Of a DNA stretch of 23,689 nt, positions 1 to 9,591 are shown piece by piece. The translations under genes were made by a program, and so were the position numbers. The stretch is taken from NCBI GenBank assembly GCA_964610025.1, contig CAZSTX010000031.1:1-23689 (forward strand), in the 5' to 3' direction. Source of the stretch: UBA5266 sp964610025 (GTDB lineage Bacteria > Bacteroidota > Bacteroidia > Bacteroidales > WCHB1-69). The notes under the pieces are model-generated. The model did no database searches. It was not told the DNA's origin and was given only the letters and a program-made list of their open reading frames with translations. Within the stretch, counting starts at the first letter, position 1, and each line of letters opens with the position of its first letter.

Positions 1-5
1 TTTTG

Positions 6-13
6 TATATTTG
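6..13 (+). promoter_or_regulatory. -7 promoter element of the glucan synthase gene
   Basis: TATATTTG matches the Bacteroidota sigma-A -7 consensus TAnnTTTG. It lies 81 nt before the start codon at 95, so the transcript would have a leader of about 75 nt. The -33 element would fall before the left edge and cannot be seen. Confidence 0.55.
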
Positions 14-94
14 CACTTTAATAAAATGATGAAAAAACGGAAAGAAAAGTTATATAAATAAGTGTTGGTCAGCATTTAAAATATTTTAAGGTTC

Positions 95-3000
95 ATGGTA
101 TATAAAGAATTTGTTGCAAATGTTAAGGAGATAACACAATATTATAAAATATTAGTTGAAGAAACGAAAAGCAAAAAAATTGTTGGGAACACCAATGAGT
201 GGTTACTTGATAATTATTTTATAATAAGTGAGCAAGAAAAAACACTACGCGAAGAGTTGCGTTCTAAAGCTATAAAAACAATCAAACCCAAACGTAAAAA
301 ACAAATAGATGATTTAATTTATTCATTTTTAAAGAAACTAAATTTTCAAATAGATATAAATTTAGTTTTTAATGATATTAACGAATATCAAAAAAAACAA
401 GAAGATTATTTTTCTTATACCGAAATAAATTATATATATATTCTTTTTCGTGTTATTTTAATCAAAGAGATTAGTAATTTATCCAAAGAATTAAACATAA
501 AACTTCTTGAAAAGCAAAAAACAGATTTATTAATTGCTCAAATTGCTGAAGAGTTAGCAACACAGGGAACATCTCCTATGTTAAAAAAAATACTACAAGA
601 TAAATCTATTGCTATAAATCCTCATTATTTAGAGCCTTTATCTACTATTTTATTAAATGATATTGATAATATTTCCGAAGAATTTGTATCCATTTTTAAG
701 GAAATACTTATTAAATATGATACGAGTTTAAAAGAATCATTGCAACGCGAAATAGAAATTTCTGCTTTTGATAATATATTGATATCTAGCTTGTTTATTT
801 CGCTTAAAAAGATGACAAAATATGAAATGTCAGATTTGTACACTCATATTAGTTTTACCGAAAATGTATTAATGTCGGAAAAAGCAGATATGTATAGCCA
901 TATGTATGATAACAATAAAAACAATTATCGTACAAAAATAATTAGAGATGCCAAAAGGCATCATATGAGTGAATATCAGTATACATTAGGGATAGTCGAA
1001 AGAGCTAATCAAACCAATCGTCATGTAGGTTGGCTGCTGTTTAAACCCAAAAAATACAAAGAGCGTTCTTATGCCTATATTATAATAATAGTAACGTTTA
1101 TTACTATTATTCTTTCTTTATTGCTTTCGTTTCATATGGGATATTTAGCATTTTTATTGTTATTAATCCCTATTAGTCAATTTGTTATTGAAATTTCAAA
1201 TCAGTTGTTGTTTTACCTTCATAAACCTAATAGCACATTAAAGTTAAAATTTGAAGAAGGGATTCCTGAAGAATATGCCACAATGGTTATAATTCCGACT
1301 ATTCTTAAAACGAAAGAAAAAGTAGATCAAATATTTAATAAATTAGAAGTATATTATCTTTCAAATTATTCTGATAATTTGTATTTTACATTATTAGGAG
1401 ATTGTTCTTCTGAATCAACTAAATATACTGATTTTGATAAAGAAATTATTAGTGCAGGTTTAGAAAAAGTAAAAGAATTAAACGAGAAATACAATAAAAA
1501 ACAGTTGTTTAATTTTATTTATCGCAATCGTTTTTACAGCGAAGGCGAAGCTTCTTATTTAGGCTTTGAACGAAAAAGAGGAGCTATTTTGCATTTTAAC
1601 GACTTGATATTAGGAAATTTAACAGTAGAAGAAAAAACAAGGCTTTTTCAATGTCAAACTCTCGATGATTTTGATAAATCTATTACTTATATTATAACAT
1701 TAGACACTGATACACAGTTAGTTTTATATACTGCATTTCAATTAATAGGAGCGATAGCACATCCGATGAACCAGCCTGTATTAGCAGAAGATGGCAAAAA
1801 TGTTGTGTCGGGTTATGGCATTATGCAACCACGTATTAATGTAGATGTAGAAGTTACGAATAAGTCAAAATATGCTCAATTATTTTCTGGATTAGGTGGA
1901 TTAGATGTTTATACAACAGCATCTTATGAGTTATATCAAGACACATTTAATGAAGGTAGTTTTGTAGGAAAAGGAATTTATAATTTAAAAATTTTTCAAC
2001 AAGTATTAAAAAACACATTTCCACAAAATCTTATTTTAAGTCATGATTTATTGGAAGGCAATTATATACGCTGTGGATTAATTAATGATGTTATTCTTTT
2101 CGATGATAGTCCGTCTAATTATTTAGACGATGCAAAACGTCATCATCGCTGGGTAAGAGGCGATTGGCAAATTGTTGGCTGGCTAAAAAAGAAAGTAAAA
2201 AATGAAAAAGGAGAGAAAGTTAAAAACCCTGTTACGATTTTAGGTAAATGGAAAATATTCGATAATTTGCGCCGTAGCGTAATGAGTTTAGCTTTACTTC
2301 TTTTGTTATTTTATGGGTTTACAATAGGAAAGTTAAACCCATTGATATATTTATTAGTAGTCTTAATTATTGTTATGACTCCTATCTTTTTTTATCTCAT
2401 TTCTCGCATAGTGTATAAACGAAAATACAGCCGTTACATTCGCTATTATATGACATTAATAAGAGGAATGGGCGTGTTGGTATTAAAATCACTTATCGTA
2501 TTGTCTATTCTTCCAAAAGAAGCATTTATGTATTTAGATGCAATTGTGCGTGCTTTGTATCGTATGCTGATTAGCAAAAAGAATTTGCTCAATTGGATTA
2601 CATCAGAAGATGCCGAAAAAATGACAAAAAACACATTGAAAAGTTTTATTAAAAATTTTAGAATCAATTATATCATTGCTGTACTTTTTGTGATAACAAC
2701 ATTTTATTTTAAGACCGACACATATATTTATTTTGTAGTTGCTTCTGTTGTTGCTTTTTTGTGGTGTATTGCACCTATTTGGATGTTTTATCTTGGTAAA
2801 AAAATCGTAACAGACGAAAAACGTTTAAACAAAAAAGAAATAGAAGAAGTAAAAGAACTTGCTCATCGTACGTGGAATTATTTTTATACTTTTCTAACAG
2901 AAGAAACAAATTATCTTATTCCCGATAACTATCAAGAAAATAGAAATATAAAAACCGATTATAGAACATCTCCTACTAATATTGGATTTTCAATGATTAG

Positions 3001-6000
3001 TGTTATTGCTGCTCACGAACTTGAATTTATACAACTAAAAGAAACCGTATCTTTATTAGAAAAAATCATCGACAATGTTATTAAATTAAAAAAATGGGAA
3101 GGGCATCTGTATAACTGGTACGATATTAATACATTAGAAGAATTACATCCGTTTTTTGTTTCTACTGCTGATAGTGGTAATTTTGTAGCTTGTTTATATA
3201 TCGTAAAAGGATTTTTGAAAAAAATAAAAGAAAATAATGTTTTAAATAAAGTATTACGGTTGATAGATAATACGAATTTTACTAAATTATATAATACAGA
3301 TTTAGATGTGTTTAGCATAGGATACGATGACAGGAACCAACATATTTTGCCTTATCATTATAATAATTTTGCTTCTGAAGCAAGATTGACAAGTTATGTG
3401 GCTATTAGTAAAAGAGATGTACCTTATAAACATTGGTTTTCATTAGATAAAACCTTAACTAAATATAAATTTTTCAAAGGAGTAGCTTCTTGGTATGGGT
3501 CTTTGTTTGAATATTACATGCCTTTAATATTTATGAAAACATTTAAACATACGTTATTAGATGAAACGTATGCTTTTGCCTATTATACACAAAAAGAATT
3601 TATAAAAGAAATAGATAAAAATTTACCTTGGGGAATTTCAGAAGCCGGTTATAATGCATTAGATGATGCACAAAACTACAAATATAAAGCATTTGGAGTG
3701 CCTTATTTGAAATTTCAAAATACTATTTCTAATCGTATCGTTATCTCTCCTTATAGTTCGATGATAGCTATAGGAGTGAAAGATAAAGAAGTATACGAAA
3801 ACATTCAAAAATTTAAACAATTGGGCATGTACCGTGAGTTTGGCTTGTATGAGTCTTATGACGAGGAAGATAAAGTGAGTATTAAGGCTTATTATGCACA
3901 CCACCAAGGAATGATTTTAGCAGCTTTAACCAATTATTTACATACAAACTGCTTGCAAGAATATTTTCATATGGATAAAGCAATACAATCAATGGAAACA
4001 TTGCTGAAAGAAAAAGCACAAATAAAACCTTATATAGATTTAAAGACATCTAAATTCAAACGCTATAAATATCCAAAAGAAAGCCAAGAAAATGATATAC
4101 GCGAATACGATGATGTGAGTGCAATTCCAGAAATAGGTGTATTGTCGAATGGCTATTATACGCTTTTGATTAATGATAGAGGTTGCGGATTTAGTCGATA
4201 TAAAGATTTATATATCAATAGATATAGAAAAATTACGGCTGAAAATTATGGTGTGTTTATGTATATACGCAATGTGTATACAGATGAGCTTTGGTCTAAT
4301 ACCTATGCTCCTTTAAATGTAAAACCTGATAAGTATCGTGTAATATTTGCTTCAGATAGAATTAAATTTATGCGAGAAGATTATGGTATCGTTACAACTA
4401 CCGAAATTTGTGTAGTAAAAGATGAAAATATTGAAATTAGAAAGATTGCCTTCGAAAATCTAACATCAAAAGATATAGTGTTAGAGCTAACTTCTTATGG
4501 AGAAGTGATTATGTGTCAAAATGATAGAGATATTGCACATCGTTCATTTAATAGTATGACTATTTTTAGTGAATTTGACGAGTCAACGTCTACGTTAATT
4601 TTTTCGCGTAAATCGCGTCATATTCAAGACACTAAGTATTATACAGCTTCGCGTATGTTTTTTGAAAATGAAAATGATTTAAAAGTCGAATACGAAACCT
4701 CACGTTTGCATTTTATCGAAAGAAATAATACAACTCAAAATCCATCGATAATTAATAATAAAGGAAATTTGACAAAAGGATTAGGCTCTTCTTTAGACCC
4801 TATTATGAGTATTAGACGAGAAATTATAGTTAAGGCAGGGAAAAAAGAAAATACTTATTTACTAATAGGTTTTGCAAAATCTCGTCAGCAAATTATAGAT
4901 ATGTTTCATAATTATAAAACTGCTACTGATATCAACAATGCTTTTGATATGGCTACAGTTTTAAATAATATGCGCATTAGTTATTCTCATTTAAAGGGAG
5001 AACAAATGCGAATATACAATGCCATTTTGAAACATATTTTCCAAACAGCATCTATCAATGAAAAACGTAAAAATATACTGCAAAAAAATACATTGTCGCA
5101 ACCCAATCTTTGGCGTTTTGGTATATCAGGCGATTTACCGATTATCTTAGTCGAAATGGATACAATGGGAAATGCCTTGATATTAAAAGACATAATACAA
5201 GCATATGAATTTTACAAAAGTATGGGATTATTTATGGATATTGTAGTTATTAATAATGAAAATCAATGTAAAGAAAAATTATTGCAAAAATATATTTCTG
5301 ATTTAGTAGATAAAATTTATTACTTTAATTATTTTGAAAATACAAAAGGAAATGTATATACAATATCATCGTGTGATTTAAGTGAAGAAGAACGCACTTT
5401 ACTTTATACAATAGCTCGTATAACCATCGATTCTTCGACAGGGAAATCATTAGAAAAACAAATACATGAAATGCAAACAGAAGATTTTTTCTCTATAGAC
5501 GATAGTAAATATACTACTTTATTAACAAAAGAACCTAAACAACAGAAAAATTTAGAGTTTTATAACGAATATGGAGGGTTTGTAAATAATGGAAGCGAAT
5601 ATTGTATCACGAATATAAACACACCTATGCCTTGGATAAATGTCATAGCTAATCCGGAATTTGGATTTATTGTTAGTAGTTCTATGAGCGGATTTACATA
5701 TGCTTATAATAGCCAAATGTTTAAAATAACATCTTGGAGCAACGATATGATATCCGATCCTGCATCTGAAATTATTTTAATTAATAAACAACGCTTTGTC
5801 CCTACTATAGCCCGACATGGATTAGGCTATTCTGTATTTACTGCCGAATCTTATGGATTTGATGTTGAAATAAAAATATTTGCAGCATTACAAAGCAAAA
5901 TTAAATATTATCTTATTGATATTAAAAATACAACTATTTATAATCAAACCTTACAATTAGATTTAATTACTAATATTGTATTAGGAGCAACCGAAGAGAA

Positions 6001-7798
6001 AACCAACCGTCATTTGCTATCTGACTGGGACGAAAATGATAATAGTTTGTATTTTAGAAATGTTTATCATCAGATTTTTAAACATGTTACGCTTTTTTTA
6101 ACATCAACTGAAAAAATTACCAATTTCGACGATAAAAATCCTACTCATAAAAGCATAGAAGTTCAAATAGATATTGAAAAAGAAAGCTCAAAACAAATGG
6201 CATTTATGATAGGAGTCAAAGAAGAAGATGATAATATATCTAAAACAATACCCCGTATCATAGAAGAATCGCATAAAGTGATAGACTATTGGAAAAATAA
6301 ATTATCTGTCATTAAAATTACAACTCCCGATACGTCGTTTAATTATGTAATGAACAATTGGTATTTGTATCAAACCTTAGTTTCACGAATTTATGCTCGA
6401 ACAGGCTTCTATCAAGTAGGAGGAGCTTATGGCTTTAGAGACCAGTTGCAAGATATGGTAAGTGTAATGTATAATAATCCGCAAATAGCTCGCAATCAAA
6501 TTATCAAACATGCTTCACATCAATTCCCCGAAGGAGATGTTTTGCATTGGTGGCATGAAGATAATAATTTTGGTACACGTACTACTTTTTCTGACGATTA
6601 TTTATGGTTAATTTATGTTACTTATGAATACTTAAAAGTAGTAGGCGATTATAGTATTTTAGACGAAGAGGTGGCATTTATAGAAGGCGAAAAACTGCCC
6701 GAAGGAGAAACAGAAAGAGGTATCCATTTTCATAAAAGCGATAAAACAGCCTCTCTTTATAACCATTTGAAATTATGTATTCAAAAATCGCTTAGTCAAA
6801 TGGGACAACACTCTTTGCCTTTAATGGGAGGAGGTGATTGGAATGATGGAATGAACAAAGTAGGAGCAAAAGGAAAAGGAGAAAGTGTGTGGATGGGATT
6901 CTTTTTATTGGATCTTTTAAATAAAATGATCCCTTTAGCATCTTATAAACAAGATGATAAATTTGTTGAAGAATGCCAACAAGCAATACCAGCATTAACG
7001 ACAGCACTTAATAAAAATGCTTGGGATGGCGAATGGTACCTAAGAGCTTATTTTGATAATGGCGATACTTTAGGCTCACGTAATAATACAGAATGCCAAA
7101 TAGATTTATTGTCTCAATCATGGAGTATATTAACAGAAGTGGCTGATGAACAGAAAAAACAAAGTATATTAAGAGAAACAGAAAATCGCTTGGTAGACCG
7201 TCAACATAAAATTATAAAACTTTTAACGCCATCTTTTAAAAATTCAAAAAACAATCCAGGTTATATTATGGATTATCTCGAAGGTATTCGCGAAAATGGA
7301 GGACAATATTCTCATGCGGCAATGTGGTACATTATGGCTTTATTAAAAGAAGGATGTATTGACAAGGCTTACACCTATTATGCTATGATAAATCCTATTA
7401 ATAGAACGAGTTCACTGAGCGATGTTTTAAAATATAAAGTAGAACCTTATAGTATGGCAGCCGACATCTATTCCAATCCTCAATTTCCAGGCAGAGGAGG
7501 TTGGACATGGTATACAGGCTCTAGCAGTTGGGCTTATAAAGTAGGATTAGAACACATATTGGGCTTTAAAAAAGAAGGTGATACACTGCGCATTGAACCT
7601 AAAATCCCTTCTAATTGGTCTTCTTTTACAATAGAATATCGCTATATTGATACGCTGTATACTATTAATGTAAAATGCGAAAAAGACAATAAATCAGAAA
7701 AAAATAAGCAGCTTATTTTAGATGGAAAACCAATAAGAGAACAAAGTATAAAATTAATAAATGATAAAAAACAACATATAATCGAAGTGAAATATTAA
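95..7798 (+). CDS. Cyclic beta-1,2-glucan synthase (GT84 / glycoamylase-like / GH94)
   Basis: A 2567-residue inner-membrane enzyme of the NdvB/ChvB/Cgs family, which polymerises UDP-glucose into beta-1,2-glucan and closes it into rings. Visible order: helical N-terminus (1-320); a hydrophobic pair (about 329-374); a GT2-like GT84 domain with D436 in LLGD, DxD at D537-T-D539, HDLLEG at 650-655 and HHRW at 683-686; further membrane segments (about 728-775, 785-810, 859-905); a glycoamylase-like domain (about 955-1290) with WGISEAGYN at 1179-1187 and YYAHHQGM near 1266; a GH94 N-terminal-type beta domain starting near 1346 and a second near 1823; then the GH94 alpha/alpha barrel (from about 2078) with GGGDWNDGMN, D2248 to D2251, where GH94 phosphorylases carry the general acid. 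In characterised relatives the GT84 part polymerises, the middle domain cyclises and the GH94 part trims length by phosphorolysis. Rhizobial and Brucella proteins are somewhat longer (about 2800). No exporter (NdvA/ChvA) or modifying gene is visible. The reading frame is intact. The family is certain; ring formation is inferred. Confidence 0.88.
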   Translation: MVYKEFVANVKEITQYYKILVEETKSKKIVGNTNEWLLDNYFIISEQEKTLREELRSKAIKTIKPKRKKQIDDLIYSFLKKLNFQIDINLVFNDINEYQKKQEDYFSYTEINYIYILFRVILIKEISNLSKELNIKLLEKQKTDLLIAQIAEELATQGTSPMLKKILQDKSIAINPHYLEPLSTILLNDIDNISEEFVSIFKEILIKYDTSLKESLQREIEISAFDNILISSLFISLKKMTKYEMSDLYTHISFTENVLMSEKADMYSHMYDNNKNNYRTKIIRDAKRHHMSEYQYTLGIVERANQTNRHVGWLLFKPKKYKERSYAYIIIIVTFITIILSLLLSFHMGYLAFLLLLIPISQFVIEISNQLLFYLHKPNSTLKLKFEEGIPEEYATMVIIPTILKTKEKVDQIFNKLEVYYLSNYSDNLYFTLLGDCSSESTKYTDFDKEIISAGLEKVKELNEKYNKKQLFNFIYRNRFYSEGEASYLGFERKRGAILHFNDLILGNLTVEEKTRLFQCQTLDDFDKSITYIITLDTDTQLVLYTAFQLIGAIAHPMNQPVLAEDGKNVVSGYGIMQPRINVDVEVTNKSKYAQLFSGLGGLDVYTTASYELYQDTFNEGSFVGKGIYNLKIFQQVLKNTFPQNLILSHDLLEGNYIRCGLINDVILFDDSPSNYLDDAKRHHRWVRGDWQIVGWLKKKVKNEKGEKVKNPVTILGKWKIFDNLRRSVMSLALLLLLFYGFTIGKLNPLIYLLVVLIIVMTPIFFYLISRIVYKRKYSRYIRYYMTLIRGMGVLVLKSLIVLSILPKEAFMYLDAIVRALYRMLISKKNLLNWITSEDAEKMTKNTLKSFIKNFRINYIIAVLFVITTFYFKTDTYIYFVVASVVAFLWCIAPIWMFYLGKKIVTDEKRLNKKEIEEVKELAHRTWNYFYTFLTEETNYLIPDNYQENRNIKTDYRTSPTNIGFSMISVIAAHELEFIQLKETVSLLEKIIDNVIKLKKWEGHLYNWYDINTLEELHPFFVSTADSGNFVACLYIVKGFLKKIKENNVLNKVLRLIDNTNFTKLYNTDLDVFSIGYDDRNQHILPYHYNNFASEARLTSYVAISKRDVPYKHWFSLDKTLTKYKFFKGVASWYGSLFEYYMPLIFMKTFKHTLLDETYAFAYYTQKEFIKEIDKNLPWGISEAGYNALDDAQNYKYKAFGVPYLKFQNTISNRIVISPYSSMIAIGVKDKEVYENIQKFKQLGMYREFGLYESYDEEDKVSIKAYYAHHQGMILAALTNYLHTNCLQEYFHMDKAIQSMETLLKEKAQIKPYIDLKTSKFKRYKYPKESQENDIREYDDVSAIPEIGVLSNGYYTLLINDRGCGFSRYKDLYINRYRKITAENYGVFMYIRNVYTDELWSNTYAPLNVKPDKYRVIFASDRIKFMREDYGIVTTTEICVVKDENIEIRKIAFENLTSKDIVLELTSYGEVIMCQNDRDIAHRSFNSMTIFSEFDESTSTLIFSRKSRHIQDTKYYTASRMFFENENDLKVEYETSRLHFIERNNTTQNPSIINNKGNLTKGLGSSLDPIMSIRREIIVKAGKKENTYLLIGFAKSRQQIIDMFHNYKTATDINNAFDMATVLNNMRISYSHLKGEQMRIYNAILKHIFQTASINEKRKNILQKNTLSQPNLWRFGISGDLPIILVEMDTMGNALILKDIIQAYEFYKSMGLFMDIVVINNENQCKEKLLQKYISDLVDKIYYFNYFENTKGNVYTISSCDLSEEERTLLYTIARITIDSSTGKSLEKQIHEMQTEDFFSIDDSKYTTLLTKEPKQQKNLEFYNEYGGFVNNGSEYCITNINTPMPWINVIANPEFGFIVSSSMSGFTYAYNSQMFKITSWSNDMISDPASEIILINKQRFVPTIARHGLGYSVFTAESYGFDVEIKIFAALQSKIKYYLIDIKNTTIYNQTLQLDLITNIVLGATEEKTNRHLLSDWDENDNSLYFRNVYHQIFKHVTLFLTSTEKITNFDDKNPTHKSIEVQIDIEKESSKQMAFMIGVKEEDDNISKTIPRIIEESHKVIDYWKNKLSVIKITTPDTSFNYVMNNWYLYQTLVSRIYARTGFYQVGGAYGFRDQLQDMVSVMYNNPQIARNQIIKHASHQFPEGDVLHWWHEDNNFGTRTTFSDDYLWLIYVTYEYLKVVGDYSILDEEVAFIEGEKLPEGETERGIHFHKSDKTASLYNHLKLCIQKSLSQMGQHSLPLMGGGDWNDGMNKVGAKGKGESVWMGFFLLDLLNKMIPLASYKQDDKFVEECQQAIPALTTALNKNAWDGEWYLRAYFDNGDTLGSRNNTECQIDLLSQSWSILTEVADEQKKQSILRETENRLVDRQHKIIKLLTPSFKNSKNNPGYIMDYLEGIRENGGQYSHAAMWYIMALLKEGCIDKAYTYYAMINPINRTSSLSDVLKYKVEPYSMAADIYSNPQFPGRGGWTWYTGSSSWAYKVGLEHILGFKKEGDTLRIEPKIPSNWSSFTIEYRYIDTLYTINVKCEKDNKSEKNKQLILDGKPIREQSIKLINDKKQHIIEVKY

Positions 7799-7813
7799 TA
7801 ATTGTTTTTATTG

Positions 7814-7829
7814 TTTATTTTAAAATAAA
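7814..7829. terminator. AT-only palindrome after the glucan synthase gene
   Basis: TTTATTTTAAAATAAA is a perfect 16-base palindrome 16 nt after the stop codon. It is made only of A and T and has no loop, so it is a weak terminator candidate. Confidence 0.25.
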
Positions 7830-7938
7830 GTGTTTCATAATAAAAATTACGATACTAAATTTAATGTCAAAATAGGCTTAAATATTAAAATAATTTAATA
7901 AAAAAAAATCATTTTAATATTTATATCAAAATAAAATA

Positions 7939-7946
7939 TATTTTTG
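7939..7946 (+). promoter_or_regulatory. -7 promoter element of the lipoprotein/DUF5723 operon
   Basis: TATTTTTG matches TAnnTTTG and ends 23 nt before the start codon at 7970, implying a leader of roughly 18 nt. No clear TTG is seen at the -33 distance. This is the main evidence that the operon starts here and is not read only from the gene upstream. Confidence 0.5.
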
Positions 7947-7969
7947 CAAATAAATAAAAAAAATTTGCT

Positions 7970-9589
7970 ATGAAATCAATTATATCAGAAAAGCGATATT
8001 TCTTACTAACAATATTCTTTATATATCTTTTTACCTCATGCTATAAAGATATTATTGACGATTTTAAAAAAGACACAGTATTTAAATATGATGGAACATG
8101 GGCTGCAAATATTATTAATACCGAAGCCAATCTTTCTGATTTTAATTTAGATATGGGTGAAGATGCAGAGTTTAAAATTGAAGATCAAGATAATATTTTA
8201 GTGTTAACTTATAATACAACTAAATTATATTCATTGCGTGGAGAACATTTATTTCAAGCAAGTCTAGCTACTTCGAGTTTTAATTTTACACTTCCTTCCC
8301 CTTCAACTCCTCTAAAAAGCACAAAAGCAACTTATAATTATACTATCAATAAAGATATTGAATTGCAATTAGATGGAATGATTATAGATTCTATATTATT
8401 AAAATCAGGTGTATTTACGTTAAATCTTACATCCGATTTAAATCATGATTATGTAATTACTTTGAAAAGTGATTATATTTTAGATGAAAATATGCAAAAA
8501 TTGAATATGACAAAATTCTCCTCCACTACCACCACTACCTCTAATGTTTCATTTGCTATTAATGCAAAAGATAAATATATTATTTTGCCGCATGGTAAAA
8601 ATGCGATACCTATTACTTTTGAAATTGAAGTTATACAAGGAAGTGGTCCTTTGAATTTCCCTTATCATTTTAATGTTACCAATACTTTTCCAAATATTGG
8701 ATTTTCTTGGTTACATGGGCAATTTGTAAAAAAGACAGAATATTTATCACAAAATTTAAGCATGGGATTTTTAGAAGATAATGCCATTTTAAAATGCAAA
8801 GCATATTCAGCAAAAGTATACCTTGATGTTAAAAATAATGTAGGGATGCCTCTTTCATTAGATATTGATTCTGTTATTATTCGCAATCCGATAGATAATA
8901 TAAACATTCCTCTTATTACTATTAATGAATTATTAACAGCAAAATATCCTATTGTAAGAGGCGAATATGCAACCACCATTCGTACTTTTGATATAGAAAA
9001 TTTTTTGTTTGACAACAGAAATTCTTATATTCTATTTCGAGCAGAAGGAATTTTAAATAATGACGGAATAGATGGAAATAAATATTATATTACCGACACT
9101 TCTCGCTATCGGATACATGCACGCATCGAAGTTCCTTTAAAAATAGACCTCCATGACTTCGCATATTTAGATACTATTGCATTTAATATGGATAGCTTGA
9201 ATGTAGAAGAATTAGAATATGTCATTTTTCGCATTCAATTAGAAAATAATTTTGCTTTTGGAATACAAAGTCAAGTTTATTTTATGGATGATAAATATAA
9301 TCTTATTGATTCCTTGTTTCCTTCTCCATTGTCGATACCAAAAGCTATTGTAAATCCAGATAACGATTATCGTCTTGTTAGTTCTTCAAATGGAAGTGAA
9401 AAAATCACTATAACCAATCAACGATTACAGAAAATTGCCACTGCAAGCAATTTGCTTGTCCGTGCAGATGCAAAAGTTAATAAAAGCGACCCATATATGA
9501 TTTTTTATTATAACGAACAAAAATTAGGGATAAAGCTTGGGATGCAAGCACATATTAAAGCAAAATTTACTCCTTCTAAAAATGAATAA
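7970..9589 (+). CDS. Large surface or periplasmic lipoprotein, function unknown
   Basis: A 539-residue protein with a lipoprotein signal peptide: a basic start, a hydrophobic core and lipobox LFTSC with the acylated Cys at 24. The residues after it (YKDIIDDF) are acidic, somewhat like the Bacteroidota lipoprotein export signal that sends proteins to the cell surface. The mature part is rich in Asn, Ile, Thr and Ser with alternating hydrophobic residues, which suggests beta-sandwich repeats; I do not recognise a named domain. It is the first gene of a five-gene operon, and the next start codon follows after two bases. That spacing fits a partnership with the predicted outer-membrane barrel encoded next. 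The ATG is chosen because it directly precedes the signal peptide and lies just after the promoter. Confidence 0.7.
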   Translation: MKSIISEKRYFLLTIFFIYLFTSCYKDIIDDFKKDTVFKYDGTWAANIINTEANLSDFNLDMGEDAEFKIEDQDNILVLTYNTTKLYSLRGEHLFQASLATSSFNFTLPSPSTPLKSTKATYNYTINKDIELQLDGMIIDSILLKSGVFTLNLTSDLNHDYVITLKSDYILDENMQKLNMTKFSSTTTTTSNVSFAINAKDKYIILPHGKNAIPITFEIEVIQGSGPLNFPYHFNVTNTFPNIGFSWLHGQFVKKTEYLSQNLSMGFLEDNAILKCKAYSAKVYLDVKNNVGMPLSLDIDSVIIRNPIDNINIPLITINELLTAKYPIVRGEYATTIRTFDIENFLFDNRNSYILFRAEGILNNDGIDGNKYYITDTSRYRIHARIEVPLKIDLHDFAYLDTIAFNMDSLNVEELEYVIFRIQLENNFAFGIQSQVYFMDDKYNLIDSLFPSPLSIPKAIVNPDNDYRLVSSSNGSEKITITNQRLQKIATASNLLVRADAKVNKSDPYMIFYYNEQKLGIKLGMQAHIKAKFTPSKNE

Positions 9590-9591
9590 AT

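Noticed and set aside
3013..3318. 101-codon open frame on the minus strand inside the glucan synthase gene
   Set aside because: It is the antisense shadow of the glycoamylase-like domain, has no promoter-like element and reads as low-information Ser/Phe/Leu-rich sequence.
8665..9015. 116-codon open frame on the minus strand inside the lipoprotein gene
   Set aside because: It is antisense to a well-supported gene with a signal peptide and operon context; its translation shows no recognisable domain.
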